Below, piece by piece: positions 26,951-34,121 of a stretch of 64,000 nucleotides of DNA; positions within the stretch are counted from its first letter, which is position 1, and the number at the start of each line of letters is the position of its first letter. A program made the position numbers and the translations under genes. The stretch spans positions 6,297,001 to 6,361,000 of the forward strand of contig NZ_CP015136.1 of assembly GCF_001618865.1 (NCBI RefSeq), given 5' to 3'. The notes under the pieces are model-generated. The model saw nothing but the letters and a program-made list of their open reading frames with translations, searched no databases and had not been told where the DNA came from. The DNA is from Luteitalea pratensis (lineage in GTDB: Bacteria > Acidobacteriota > Vicinamibacteria > Vicinamibacterales > Vicinamibacteraceae).

Positions 26951-28393
26951 TCACCGATCCGTCTTCTGCTCGACGAGCTTGCCGAAACGCTGGTGAATGG
27001 CCAGGGCCGGGTCGAGCGGCACCTGCACGGGCACGACATCGTCCGGAATGCTGATGACCGGCGTCGGACGAATCGTCCGTCCCGTGAACTCGGGCAGCCA
27101 AAGGCGCTGCGCCTCCAGCATCTCGGTGGCCATCTCGCGGATCTCCCGGAGCGTGCACACCGCGGCCGTCAACGGATCGAGCGCGAGCGCGTGGACGATG
27201 TGCTCGGGATCGCCGGTCAGCGCGGCTTCTGCCGTCAGTTGCTGCACGTTGATGTTGGTCATGCAGGCGGCGGCACATTGCGGCGGCAGTGCTCCGATGC
27301 GCGTCGGGTGGATCCCGGTGGCGTCGGCGAAGGCCGGAACCTCGACGCAGCTGTCGCGCGGCAGGTTGTCGATGTAGCCATCGTTGTAGACATTGCCCAT
27401 GAAACGGAAGGGGCGGCCGGTCGCGACGGCCTCCATGATCCACGAGCAGTACTCGACGCTGCGCCGGGCGCACGCGGTCTCCTCGAACTCCAACGGATCG
27501 ACCTCGGCGTACTTCTCCGCCATGGCCTTGCCCCAGGTGTAGTAGGCCCCGCTCTCACCACCGAACGCCGGTTCGTCGCAGTAGAGGGCGAGCGCCGCCC
27601 GGTTCTTGCGGAACCAGGGCACGTACTCGCTCAGATGCCCGGTCGACTCGGTCATGAAGTAGCCGAACTGGCGGAAGACCTCGCCGCGCACCTTCTCGTT
27701 CTTGTAGTACTCGGGCCGCTCGAATCTCTCGCGCAGTTCCGGGTACAGGTCGCGGCCCTCGTGTTCGAGCCGCAGGAACCAGTCCATGTGGTTGATGCCG
27801 CCGCACGTGTAAGTGATCGCATTCTTGTCTGCGATGCCACAGTAGCCGGCAATCAGGTCCAGCGTGGTCTGCACGCCGTGGCACAGGCCGACGAACGGCA
27901 TGCGCGTCAGGCGGCCGAGCGCGAGACAGTTGGCTGCCATCGGGTTCGCGTACTGCAGCATGATCGCTCCGGGCCGCGCGACCTCTTCCATGTCACGGGC
28001 AATCCCGGCCAGCACGGGGATATGACGCAGCCCGCGGAACACGCCGCCGGGGCCGAGCGTGTCCCCGATGCACTGATCGACGCCGTACGCCAGCGGCACC
28101 TCGTAGTCCACGGCATACGCATCGAAGCCGCCGACCTGGATCATCACGACGACGAAGTCTGCGTCGCGGATCGCCTCGCGCCGATCGGTCGTCGCCCACA
28201 CGGAGGCGGCCAAACCGTTGTCGCGAATCATCCGCGAGACGAAGCTCTCCATGCGGCGCAGCTTCGTCTCGGTCGGCGACATCAGCGCGAACTCGCTGTC
28301 ACGAAGCGCCGGGGTCGCCAGGATGTCAGCGATCAGGGTCTTGCAGAACACGACCGATCCGGCGCCGATCATCGCGATCTTGTGTCGTCCCAT
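26951..28393 (-). CDS. GH4-family glycosidase (alpha-galactosidase/alpha-glucosidase type)
   Basis: A 480-residue cytosolic enzyme. The N-terminal Rossmann motif KIAMIGAGSVVF binds NAD+. FVGLCHGVQ (Cys about 171, His about 172) and GGINHMDWF (Asn-His) supply the Mn2+/substrate site of GH4. GH4 enzymes open the glycosidic bond by NAD-dependent oxidation at C3 and act on alpha- or beta-linked sugars, often phosphorylated. QYANPMAANCLAL and the length fit the MelA/AglA group. A GTG at 28396 directly precedes the ATG chosen at 28393. GGGAGA lies upstream. No sugar transporter is next to it, so the substrate cannot be assigned. Confidence 0.85.
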   Translation of the reverse strand: MGRHKIAMIGAGSVVFCKTLIADILATPALRDSEFALMSPTETKLRRMESFVSRMIRDNGLAASVWATTDRREAIRDADFVVVMIQVGGFDAYAVDYEVPLAYGVDQCIGDTLGPGGVFRGLRHIPVLAGIARDMEEVARPGAIMLQYANPMAANCLALGRLTRMPFVGLCHGVQTTLDLIAGYCGIADKNAITYTCGGINHMDWFLRLEHEGRDLYPELRERFERPEYYKNEKVRGEVFRQFGYFMTESTGHLSEYVPWFRKNRAALALYCDEPAFGGESGAYYTWGKAMAEKYAEVDPLEFEETACARRSVEYCSWIMEAVATGRPFRFMGNVYNDGYIDNLPRDSCVEVPAFADATGIHPTRIGALPPQCAAACMTNINVQQLTAEAALTGDPEHIVHALALDPLTAAVCTLREIREMATEMLEAQRLWLPEFTGRTIRPTPVISIPDDVVPVQVPLDPALAIHQRFGKLVEQKTDR

Positions 28394-28462
28394 CACATGT
28401 CTCCCGGGCTGCGTCGTCGCCCAACCTGTTCCGCTGGCGTCAGCCGAGGCTCAAGCATTCCC

Positions 28463-28511
28463 TGAGACCTGAGACCTGAGACCTGAGACCTGAGACCTGA
28501 GACCTGAGACG
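28463..28511. repeat. Heptamer tandem repeat (TGAGACC) x7
   Basis: Six perfect TGAGACC units followed by one TGAGACG form a 49-bp array that ends four bases before the TCA stop of the minus-strand SnoaL-like gene, and lies 70 bp upstream of the GH4 start. It shares unit, terminal variant and position relative to a stop codon with the array at 18433-18467. Confidence 0.9.
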
Positions 28512-28515
28512 AAGA

Positions 28516-28926
28516 TCACGTCGCCGCCTTGATGCCCATCACCTCTTGGACTTTGGCCGTGTCGAGGTACTGCTGGAAGCTCACGATCCGGCCGTCGCGC
28601 ACCCCCCAGATGTGACAGGCCTGCGCGTCCATGCCCTTGCCCGTGGCCTTGGAGGTTCCCGAATACCTGAGTTCCACGACCACCGTGTCACCGGCGTCGT
28701 GGTAGGTCTTCGGCTGGACCTTGAAACCATCCCAGTCGTTGCCGATTCTCATGAACAGATTGTTGAGGATGGCGTCGGGCCCGACCCACGGCTCCCCGCT
28801 CGGCCTGTACGGATTGCCCTCGGCCTGGCGCCACTCGATCGCCGGATCCATGGCCCCGAGCACCGTGCTCATGTCGCCACGCCCGAAGGCCTCGTACACG
28901 CCCTTCACGAATTCCACATTGCCCAT
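28516..28926 (-). CDS. SnoaL-like/NTF2-fold protein
   Basis: A 136-residue cytosolic protein of the NTF2-like superfamily. VEFVKGVYEAFGRGDMSTVLGAMDPAIEWRQAEG is the standard opening helix pair and first strand, followed by VVVELRYSGTSKATGKGMDAQACHIWGVRDGRIVSFQQYLDT. Such cone-shaped alpha+beta barrels act as small isomerases or hydrolases or just bind ligands. The catalytic type cannot be read. The ATG at 28926 has GGAGGT upstream. It lies 35 bp after the D-threonine-aldolase-like gene on the same strand, so both may be co-transcribed. Confidence 0.8.
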   Translation of the reverse strand: MGNVEFVKGVYEAFGRGDMSTVLGAMDPAIEWRQAEGNPYRPSGEPWVGPDAILNNLFMRIGNDWDGFKVQPKTYHDAGDTVVVELRYSGTSKATGKGMDAQACHIWGVRDGRIVSFQQYLDTAKVQEVMGIKAAT

Positions 28927-28961
28927 GTGAACCTCCAGGTACCTCGTGACTCGATCACGGC

Positions 28962-30209
28962 CTACTGCGACTTGCCTCTTGCCGTGATGGGAATCACCCG
29001 CTCGACGCGATCCTTGCGGATGCCGTACATCACGTCGTAGAGGTTCACCACCGGATCGCAATGCGGCACGATCATCTCGACACGGTCACCCATGGCGTAC
29101 GCGCGCGACGGATCCGACTTGAACGTGATCACGCCGAATTCATCCGAGCCGGCGTTGTAGTCGGCGCCCGGCTCACCGATGACGCCGGCGTGCGGCACGT
29201 TCAGCGTCAGCGCCTTGGAGCCGGCATCGATCGTGAGCTTGCCCGGGAACCGGTTGTTGAGCACCGTGCCGACGACCGTCAGCGACGACGCGAAGTCGTC
29301 GTACACCGGCTGGCCATCCTCGCGGCCGATCGCGAGGTACTGCATGTCCATGAATACGTAACTGCCGACCTGCACGTCGGTGAACCCGGGCACGAGGTGC
29401 TGGATGTTGTAGGTACCGGTGCCGCCGCCGCTGAAGATCTCGGTGTTCAGCCCGGCCTTCTTCATGGCGGCACACGTGCCCGCGTTGGCCTCGATGTTGG
29501 CCAGCGCGCGCTCCTTGCGCGCCGCGAACCCCGTGATGTGCTGGGCGCCGCCGTCGTAGGACAGCAGGCCGCGCAGCTTCAGCCCGGGCAACGTGTCCAC
29601 GAGCTTCGCGAGTCGCAACGCGCCCTCGCCAGCGGGAATGCCGCTCCGCGTTCCCACCGCGACGTCGACGACCACGTCGGCGACCACGCCCGCCTCCTGC
29701 GCCGCGGCCGAGAGGTCGCGGGCGTTGCGCTCGTCGTCTACCGCCTGGACGAATCCGGGCGCCCGCTTGCGGAGCTGCATGGCGCGCCGGATCTTCGACG
29801 GCGAGAGGTTGGCCGTGGTCATGCAGATGCGATCGATGCCATGCGGCATCAAGGCCTCGGCCTCGCCGAGCTTGGCGCAGCAGACGCCGATCGCGCCTGC
29901 GGCGAGCTGGAGCTTCGCGATGTCGGCGCTGCGATGCGTCTTGGCGTGCGGCCGAGTCGCCAGCCCGAAGCGCCGCATCGCCGCCTGCATCGTCTTGATG
30001 TTGGCCTCGAGTCGATCGAGGTCGACGCACAGTGCCGGGGTGTCGAGGTCCCACTTGGACGTGCCGACTTCGGACAGGCTGCCGGCCAGGCGGCCGGCAA
30101 CCTCGTGGGTCGTGTAGCCCTTCACCGTGCGAGGCACCCAGACATCGGCCGCAAGGGCCGTCGACGATGCGAGGAAGACACGACGGGTGGCAGAAGGAGT
30201 TGTCGCCAT
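28962..30209 (-). CDS. D-threonine aldolase/D-serine dehydratase-family PLP enzyme with export signal
   Basis: A 415-residue protein. After about 50 N-terminal residues comes an alanine-racemase-type barrel, WDLDTPALCVDLDRLEANI, with the PLP lysine in TRPHAKTHRS. SGGGTGTYNI and GSYVFMDMQY bind cofactor phosphate. The C-terminal domain ends with VEMIVPHCDPVVNLYD, where His and Cys match the metal site of D-threonine aldolase and eukaryotic D-serine dehydratase. Unexpectedly the N-terminus is RRVFLASSTALAA, a twin-arginine-type export signal. That fits Tat export of a folded PLP enzyme. A GTG at 30215 is an alternative start. It probably cleaves or dehydrates a D-beta-hydroxy amino acid. Confidence 0.8.
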   Translation of the reverse strand: MATTPSATRRVFLASSTALAADVWVPRTVKGYTTHEVAGRLAGSLSEVGTSKWDLDTPALCVDLDRLEANIKTMQAAMRRFGLATRPHAKTHRSADIAKLQLAAGAIGVCCAKLGEAEALMPHGIDRICMTTANLSPSKIRRAMQLRKRAPGFVQAVDDERNARDLSAAAQEAGVVADVVVDVAVGTRSGIPAGEGALRLAKLVDTLPGLKLRGLLSYDGGAQHITGFAARKERALANIEANAGTCAAMKKAGLNTEIFSGGGTGTYNIQHLVPGFTDVQVGSYVFMDMQYLAIGREDGQPVYDDFASSLTVVGTVLNNRFPGKLTIDAGSKALTLNVPHAGVIGEPGADYNAGSDEFGVITFKSDPSRAYAMGDRVEMIVPHCDPVVNLYDVMYGIRKDRVERVIPITARGKSQ

Positions 30210-30282
30210 GCGCACACTCTAAGCCTACTTGCCCGGCGTTTGGCCACCGTGCCTTTGCCGCCCCTGCGGTAGAGTCCACGCC

Positions 30283-31398
30283 ATGAAGACTGCTCCCGCC
30301 CTCTTCGCTGTTCTCGTGGCCGCGCTGGCGACAGGACTGGCCCAGGAGCGCGTGGGTTGGCAACCGCTCGACAGCGGCGTGACCGTGCGCCTGCGCGGCG
30401 TCAGTACGGTGTCGCGTCAGGTCGCCTGGGCCAGCGGTGAGCACGGCACGGTGCTGCGGACCTCCGATGGCGGCACGACATGGCAGCCGCGTCCGGTGCC
30501 TGGAGCCGATGCGCTGGACTTCCGCGACATCGACGCCAGCAGCGACCGCGTCGCGTCCGTGCTCAGCATTGGTCCCGGCGATGCGTCTCGGATCTACAGG
30601 ACCACGGACGGCGGTGCGCACTGGACGCTGCAGTTCACCAACCATGATCCCAAGGTGTTCCTCGATGCGATGGCGTTCGCCGACGCCACGCACGGGGTCG
30701 CGGTCAGCGATTCGGTGGATGGCCAGTTCGTCGTCCTCATGACCGCGGATGGCGGCGCCCACTGGGCGCGTGTCCCGGCCGAGCGCCTGCCGCCGGCCTT
30801 GGCCGTGGAGGGCGCGTTCGCGGCCAGCGGCACGAACGTCGCGGTGCGCGGCACGCACATCTGGATCGGCACGACGGCCTCGCGGGTACTGCACTCGGCC
30901 GACGCCGGACGCACATGGACGGTGACCTCCACCCCGGTGGCTTCGGGCAAGGCGACCGGCATCTTCTCCATCGCGTTCAGGGACGCACGGCACGGCGTGG
31001 TCGTCGGCGGGAACTACACGAAGGAGGCCGACGCGATCGCCAACGTCGCGACGACCGAGGATGGCGGGGCGACCTGGGCGGGAAGCGGCACGGACGAACG
31101 CCGAACGCTTGCCGCGCCGAAGCCAGCAGGCGAAGGCGGGCAGAACGCCGAACGCAGAGCGACAGACGGCGGCGCGTCATTGTCCGGGTACCGTTCCGTG
31201 GTGGCGTGGATGCGCGGGCTCGGACCGGCGGGATGGCTGGCGGTCGGCCCGTCTGGTGCTGACGTGTCCATCGACGACGGGCGGACATGGTCGCCCGCGG
31301 GCGGTGACGGCTACGACGCGTTGAGCGTCAGCCCCGACGGCCAGGCCGGCTTCGCGACCGGCGCGCGCGGACGAATTGCGCGTGTGACGGTACGGTAG
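30283..31398 (+). CDS. YCF48/BNR-repeat secreted protein carrying repeat-derived insertion
   Basis: A 371-residue exported protein (signal residues 1-20). It has a beta-propeller of BNR/YCF48-type blades: GTVLRTSDGGTTWQPRP, RIYRTTDGGAHWTLQF, VVLMTADGGAHWARVP, RVLHSADAGRTWTVTS and NVATTEDGGATWAGSG. YCF48-like proteins help assemble photosystems in phototrophs. In heterotrophs the role is unknown and probably structural. Residues about 272-296 (DERRTLAAPKPAGEGGQNAERRA) are low in fold propensity and coincide with two GAACGCCGAACGC repeats, so they look inserted. The TAG stop lies inside a palindrome at 31391-31428. It is divergent from the PLP-enzyme gene. Confidence 0.78.
   Translation: MKTAPALFAVLVAALATGLAQERVGWQPLDSGVTVRLRGVSTVSRQVAWASGEHGTVLRTSDGGTTWQPRPVPGADALDFRDIDASSDRVASVLSIGPGDASRIYRTTDGGAHWTLQFTNHDPKVFLDAMAFADATHGVAVSDSVDGQFVVLMTADGGAHWARVPAERLPPALAVEGAFAASGTNVAVRGTHIWIGTTASRVLHSADAGRTWTVTSTPVASGKATGIFSIAFRDARHGVVVGGNYTKEADAIANVATTEDGGATWAGSGTDERRTLAAPKPAGEGGQNAERRATDGGASLSGYRSVVAWMRGLGPAGWLAVGPSGADVSIDDGRTWSPAGGDGYDALSVSPDGQAGFATGARGRIARVTVR
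31096..31155. repeat. Repeat block inside the YCF48-like gene (GAACGCCGAACGC x2)
   Basis: GAACGCCGAACGC at 31096-31108 and again at 31143-31155 flank a degenerate GAAGCCAGCAGGCGAAGGCGG element. The same motifs occur between genes at 53631 and 58979 and at the ankyrin 3' end (6718-6737). The reading frame is kept. Confidence 0.65.
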
Positions 31399-31428
31399 AC
31401 CCGCGTTCGGAGAACGGGCCCTACCGTA
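31391..31428. repeat. Family E palindrome spanning the YCF48-like stop, terminator-like
   Basis: TACGGTAG (31391-31398) pairs with CTACCGTA (31421-31428), and CGTTC-GGA-GAACG forms the inner stem. The TAG stop codon is part of the left arm. This is a family E element in reverse orientation, which may also end transcription before the tartrate operon. Confidence 0.65.
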
Positions 31429-31495
31429 CCATTCGGCCAGGCGCCTCCGCGAACCCAACGTCGCCAGGTCCTACCAATCGCCATACACTGGCGCC

Positions 31496-32554
31496 GTGAA
31501 GACACACCGCATTGCCCTGTACCCGGGGGATGGCATCGGCACCGAGGTCGTCGCGGCCACCGTCCCGGTCCTCGACGCCGTGGCGAGCATCACCGGCCGT
31601 TTCGATCTGTCGTACGAATCGTTCGACTGGGGCATGGCCCACTACGACCGGCACGGGCGCGTCGCCCCGGAGGACTTCCTCGACGTCCTGCGCGGTTTCG
31701 ACGCCATCTTCCTCGGCGCCGTCGGCTGGCCGGCCAGGCTGCCGGACCACATCACGCTGACGCCGCTCATCCGCTTGCGGCAGGCGTTCGATCTCTATGC
31801 GTGCGTCCGACCGGCACGCACGTTCCCTGGCGTCGTCGGGCCGCTTCGTCGCAGTGATCCGATCGACGTCGTCGTCGTCCGCGAGAACTCCGAGGGCGAG
31901 TACATCGACAACGGCGGCCTGTTCGCGACCGGCACGGCGCAGGAGGTGGCGGTGCAGACGGCCTTGCACACGCGCCGGGGCGTCGAGCGTATCCTGCGCT
32001 TCTCGTTCGCGCTCGCCCGCACGCGACGCCACACGCTGACGATGATCACGAAGTCGAATGCGCAGCGCTACTCGTACGTGTTGTGGGATCGGGTGCTCGC
32101 TGAACTTGCGCCGGAGTTCCCCGACGTCAGGACCGACAAGTTGCACATCGACGCGGCGACGCTCGAACTCGTGCGGCGGCCGCACACGTTCGACGTGATT
32201 GTCGGATCGAACCTGTTCGGCGACATCCTCAGCGACCTGACCGGGGGCATCACCGGCAGCCTGGGCCTGAATCCGTCGGCGAACCTCAACCCCGAGCGCA
32301 CGACGCCGTCGCTGTTCGAACCGGTGCACGGCTCTGCCCCGGACATCGCCGGTAAGGGCGTGGCCAACCCGACCGGCGCCATGCTGAGCGGAGCGATGAT
32401 GCTCGAGTGGCTCGGGGAGGCAGACGCCGCGACCCTGGTCCGTGACGCCGTCGAGCAGACGCTCGCGGCCGGAGTGGCGACGCCAGACATCGGCGGCCTC
32501 ACCACCACGGCGCAATTCACCGACGCGGTCCTCGGCCGTCTCAGGCAGGGATGA
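31496..32554 (+). CDS. Tartrate/malate-type dehydrogenase (isocitrate/isopropylmalate dehydrogenase family)
   Basis: A 352-residue cytosolic NAD-dependent beta-decarboxylating dehydrogenase. IALYPGDGIGTEV is the N-terminal signature, GAVGWPARLPDHITL is characteristic of tartrate dehydrogenases (TtuC type), and VVVRENSEGEYID, ITKSNAQRYSYVLWD and NLFGDILSDLTGGITGSLG carry the substrate and metal residues. FEPVHGSAPDIAGKGVANPTG is the NAD loop. Family members oxidise tartrate and often D-malate or isopropylmalate. The GTG at 31496 is the start. It overlaps the DASS transporter by ATGA at 32551-32554, and that pairing supports a hydroxy-dicarboxylate substrate over leucine synthesis. Confidence 0.85.
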   Translation: MKTHRIALYPGDGIGTEVVAATVPVLDAVASITGRFDLSYESFDWGMAHYDRHGRVAPEDFLDVLRGFDAIFLGAVGWPARLPDHITLTPLIRLRQAFDLYACVRPARTFPGVVGPLRRSDPIDVVVVRENSEGEYIDNGGLFATGTAQEVAVQTALHTRRGVERILRFSFALARTRRHTLTMITKSNAQRYSYVLWDRVLAELAPEFPDVRTDKLHIDAATLELVRRPHTFDVIVGSNLFGDILSDLTGGITGSLGLNPSANLNPERTTPSLFEPVHGSAPDIAGKGVANPTGAMLSGAMMLEWLGEADAATLVRDAVEQTLAAGVATPDIGGLTTTAQFTDAVLGRLRQG

Positions 32555-33993
32555 TCTGGCGGGCCGGCGTCCCGATCGCCGTTGGCCTTGGCATCGCCCT
32601 GCTCCCGGTGCCGGCGGGGCTCGACCAGTCGGCCTGGTACTACGTCGCGATCTTCGCCGCGGTGATCCTGGGGCTCATCACCGAGCCGTTGTCGCCCTCG
32701 GCCATCGGCTTCATCGGCGTGACGATCGCCGCGGCGGCGGGACTGCCGTTTTCGGCCGCCCAGCGCGCCGCCCCCGGCTTCCGGATGCCGGCCGAAGCGG
32801 TGCGATGGGCGCTCTCCGGATTTTCCAACGGCACCATCTGGCTGATCTTCGCCGCGTTCGTGTTCGCGATGGGTTACGAGAGGACCGGGCTCGGCCGGCG
32901 CGTTGCGCTGTTGATGGTGAAGTGGCTCGGCCATCGGACGCTCGGCCTCGGGTACGCGGTGGCGCTGTCGGATTTGCTGCTCGCGCCGTTCACGCCATCC
33001 AACACGGCGCGCAGCGCCGGCATGATCTACCCAGTGATCCGCAACATCCCCGAGTTGTACGGGGTCAGCAGCGACGAACCTCCGAGGCCGTTTGGCACTG
33101 CGGTGATGTGGACCGCGTTTGCCACCACGTGCGTCACCAGTTCGATGTTCGTGACGGCACTCGCGCCCAACCTGCTCCTGCTGGACCTCGCGCGGACGAC
33201 CACAGGCGTCGTCATCACGTGGACGGACTGGTTGGTCGGATTCCTGCCCATCGGCGCGGTGCTGCTGCTCGTCGTCCCGTGGCTCACCTTCCGGTTGCAT
33301 CCGCCAGATGCGCCGATGAGCGCCGAGGTGCCGCGCTGGGCCGGCAGTGCGCTGGTGGCCATGGGACCGGTGAGCCGCCGTGAGCTCGGCATGGCGACGC
33401 TGGCACTGCTCTCGCTCGCGCTGTGGATCTTCGCCGGTGCGGTGCTCGACCCCACGCTCGTGGCGATGATCGCCGTGTCGCTGATGCTCGTGACCGGCAT
33501 CACCTCGTGGGAGGACGTGCTCCACAACGCCGCGGCCTGGAACGTGCTCGCGTGGTTCGCGACGCTCGTGGCTCTCGCCGATGGCCTGAACCGCGTCGGT
33601 GTCGTCGCCTGGCTCGGGCATGGCGCGGCCACGCTGCTGGCCGGCTTCCCGCCGCTCGTCGTCATGACGCTGCTGGTGACGCTGTTCTTCCTGATGCATT
33701 ACGCCTTCGCCGGCATCACCGCGCACACCGCCGCTGTGGCGCCGGTCTTCATGGCGGCGGGTGCCGCGATCGACGGGCTGCCCATCCGCACCTTCGTGAT
33801 GCTGCTCGGCTTCTCGCTGGGCATCATGGGGGTGCTCACGCCGTACGCGACCGGTCCGGCTCCCCTCTATTACGGCTGTGGATTCATCGGCCGCCGCGAG
33901 TTCTGGCGGCTCGGGCTCCTCTTCGGGCTGCTGTTCCTTGCCGCGCTCCTCGGCATCGGTGTCCCGTGGCTGCAGGCCGTCAACCGCAGCTGA
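32551..33993 (+). CDS. DASS-family (SLC13) dicarboxylate transporter, TtdT/YbhI-like
   Basis: A 480-residue inner-membrane protein with about 12 hydrophobic segments. ALSDLLLAPFTPSNTARSAGMIYPVIRNIP contains the SNT signature of the first DASS substrate/cation loop, and MGVLTPYATGPAPLYYGCGFI the second. This form (PFTPSNTARSAG) is typical of the tartrate:succinate and 2-oxoglutarate:malate exchangers in bacteria and plastids. It is translationally coupled to the dehydrogenase, so uptake of tartrate or malate followed by oxidative decarboxylation is the likely pathway. Exact substrate and whether it is a symporter or antiporter cannot be told. Confidence 0.83.
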   Translation: MIWRAGVPIAVGLGIALLPVPAGLDQSAWYYVAIFAAVILGLITEPLSPSAIGFIGVTIAAAAGLPFSAAQRAAPGFRMPAEAVRWALSGFSNGTIWLIFAAFVFAMGYERTGLGRRVALLMVKWLGHRTLGLGYAVALSDLLLAPFTPSNTARSAGMIYPVIRNIPELYGVSSDEPPRPFGTAVMWTAFATTCVTSSMFVTALAPNLLLLDLARTTTGVVITWTDWLVGFLPIGAVLLLVVPWLTFRLHPPDAPMSAEVPRWAGSALVAMGPVSRRELGMATLALLSLALWIFAGAVLDPTLVAMIAVSLMLVTGITSWEDVLHNAAAWNVLAWFATLVALADGLNRVGVVAWLGHGAATLLAGFPPLVVMTLLVTLFFLMHYAFAGITAHTAAVAPVFMAAGAAIDGLPIRTFVMLLGFSLGIMGVLTPYATGPAPLYYGCGFIGRREFWRLGLLFGLLFLAALLGIGVPWLQAVNRS

Positions 33994-34121
33994 CCGTCAC
34001 ATCGGGAGGTCGTACCGTCCCTCGCCGGAGGAGGCTGGGAAGCTGATCGGCCGTATTCTGTGTCGTCCCGGGGGGTCGGCGTGCAGTCGAGCGGCGTCCC
34101 CCTGCATCCTGAGGTGAATCA

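Noticed and set aside
28463-28511. CRISPR or VNTR coding region
   Set aside because: Pure 7-bp tandem units without spacers, between a stop and a start codon.
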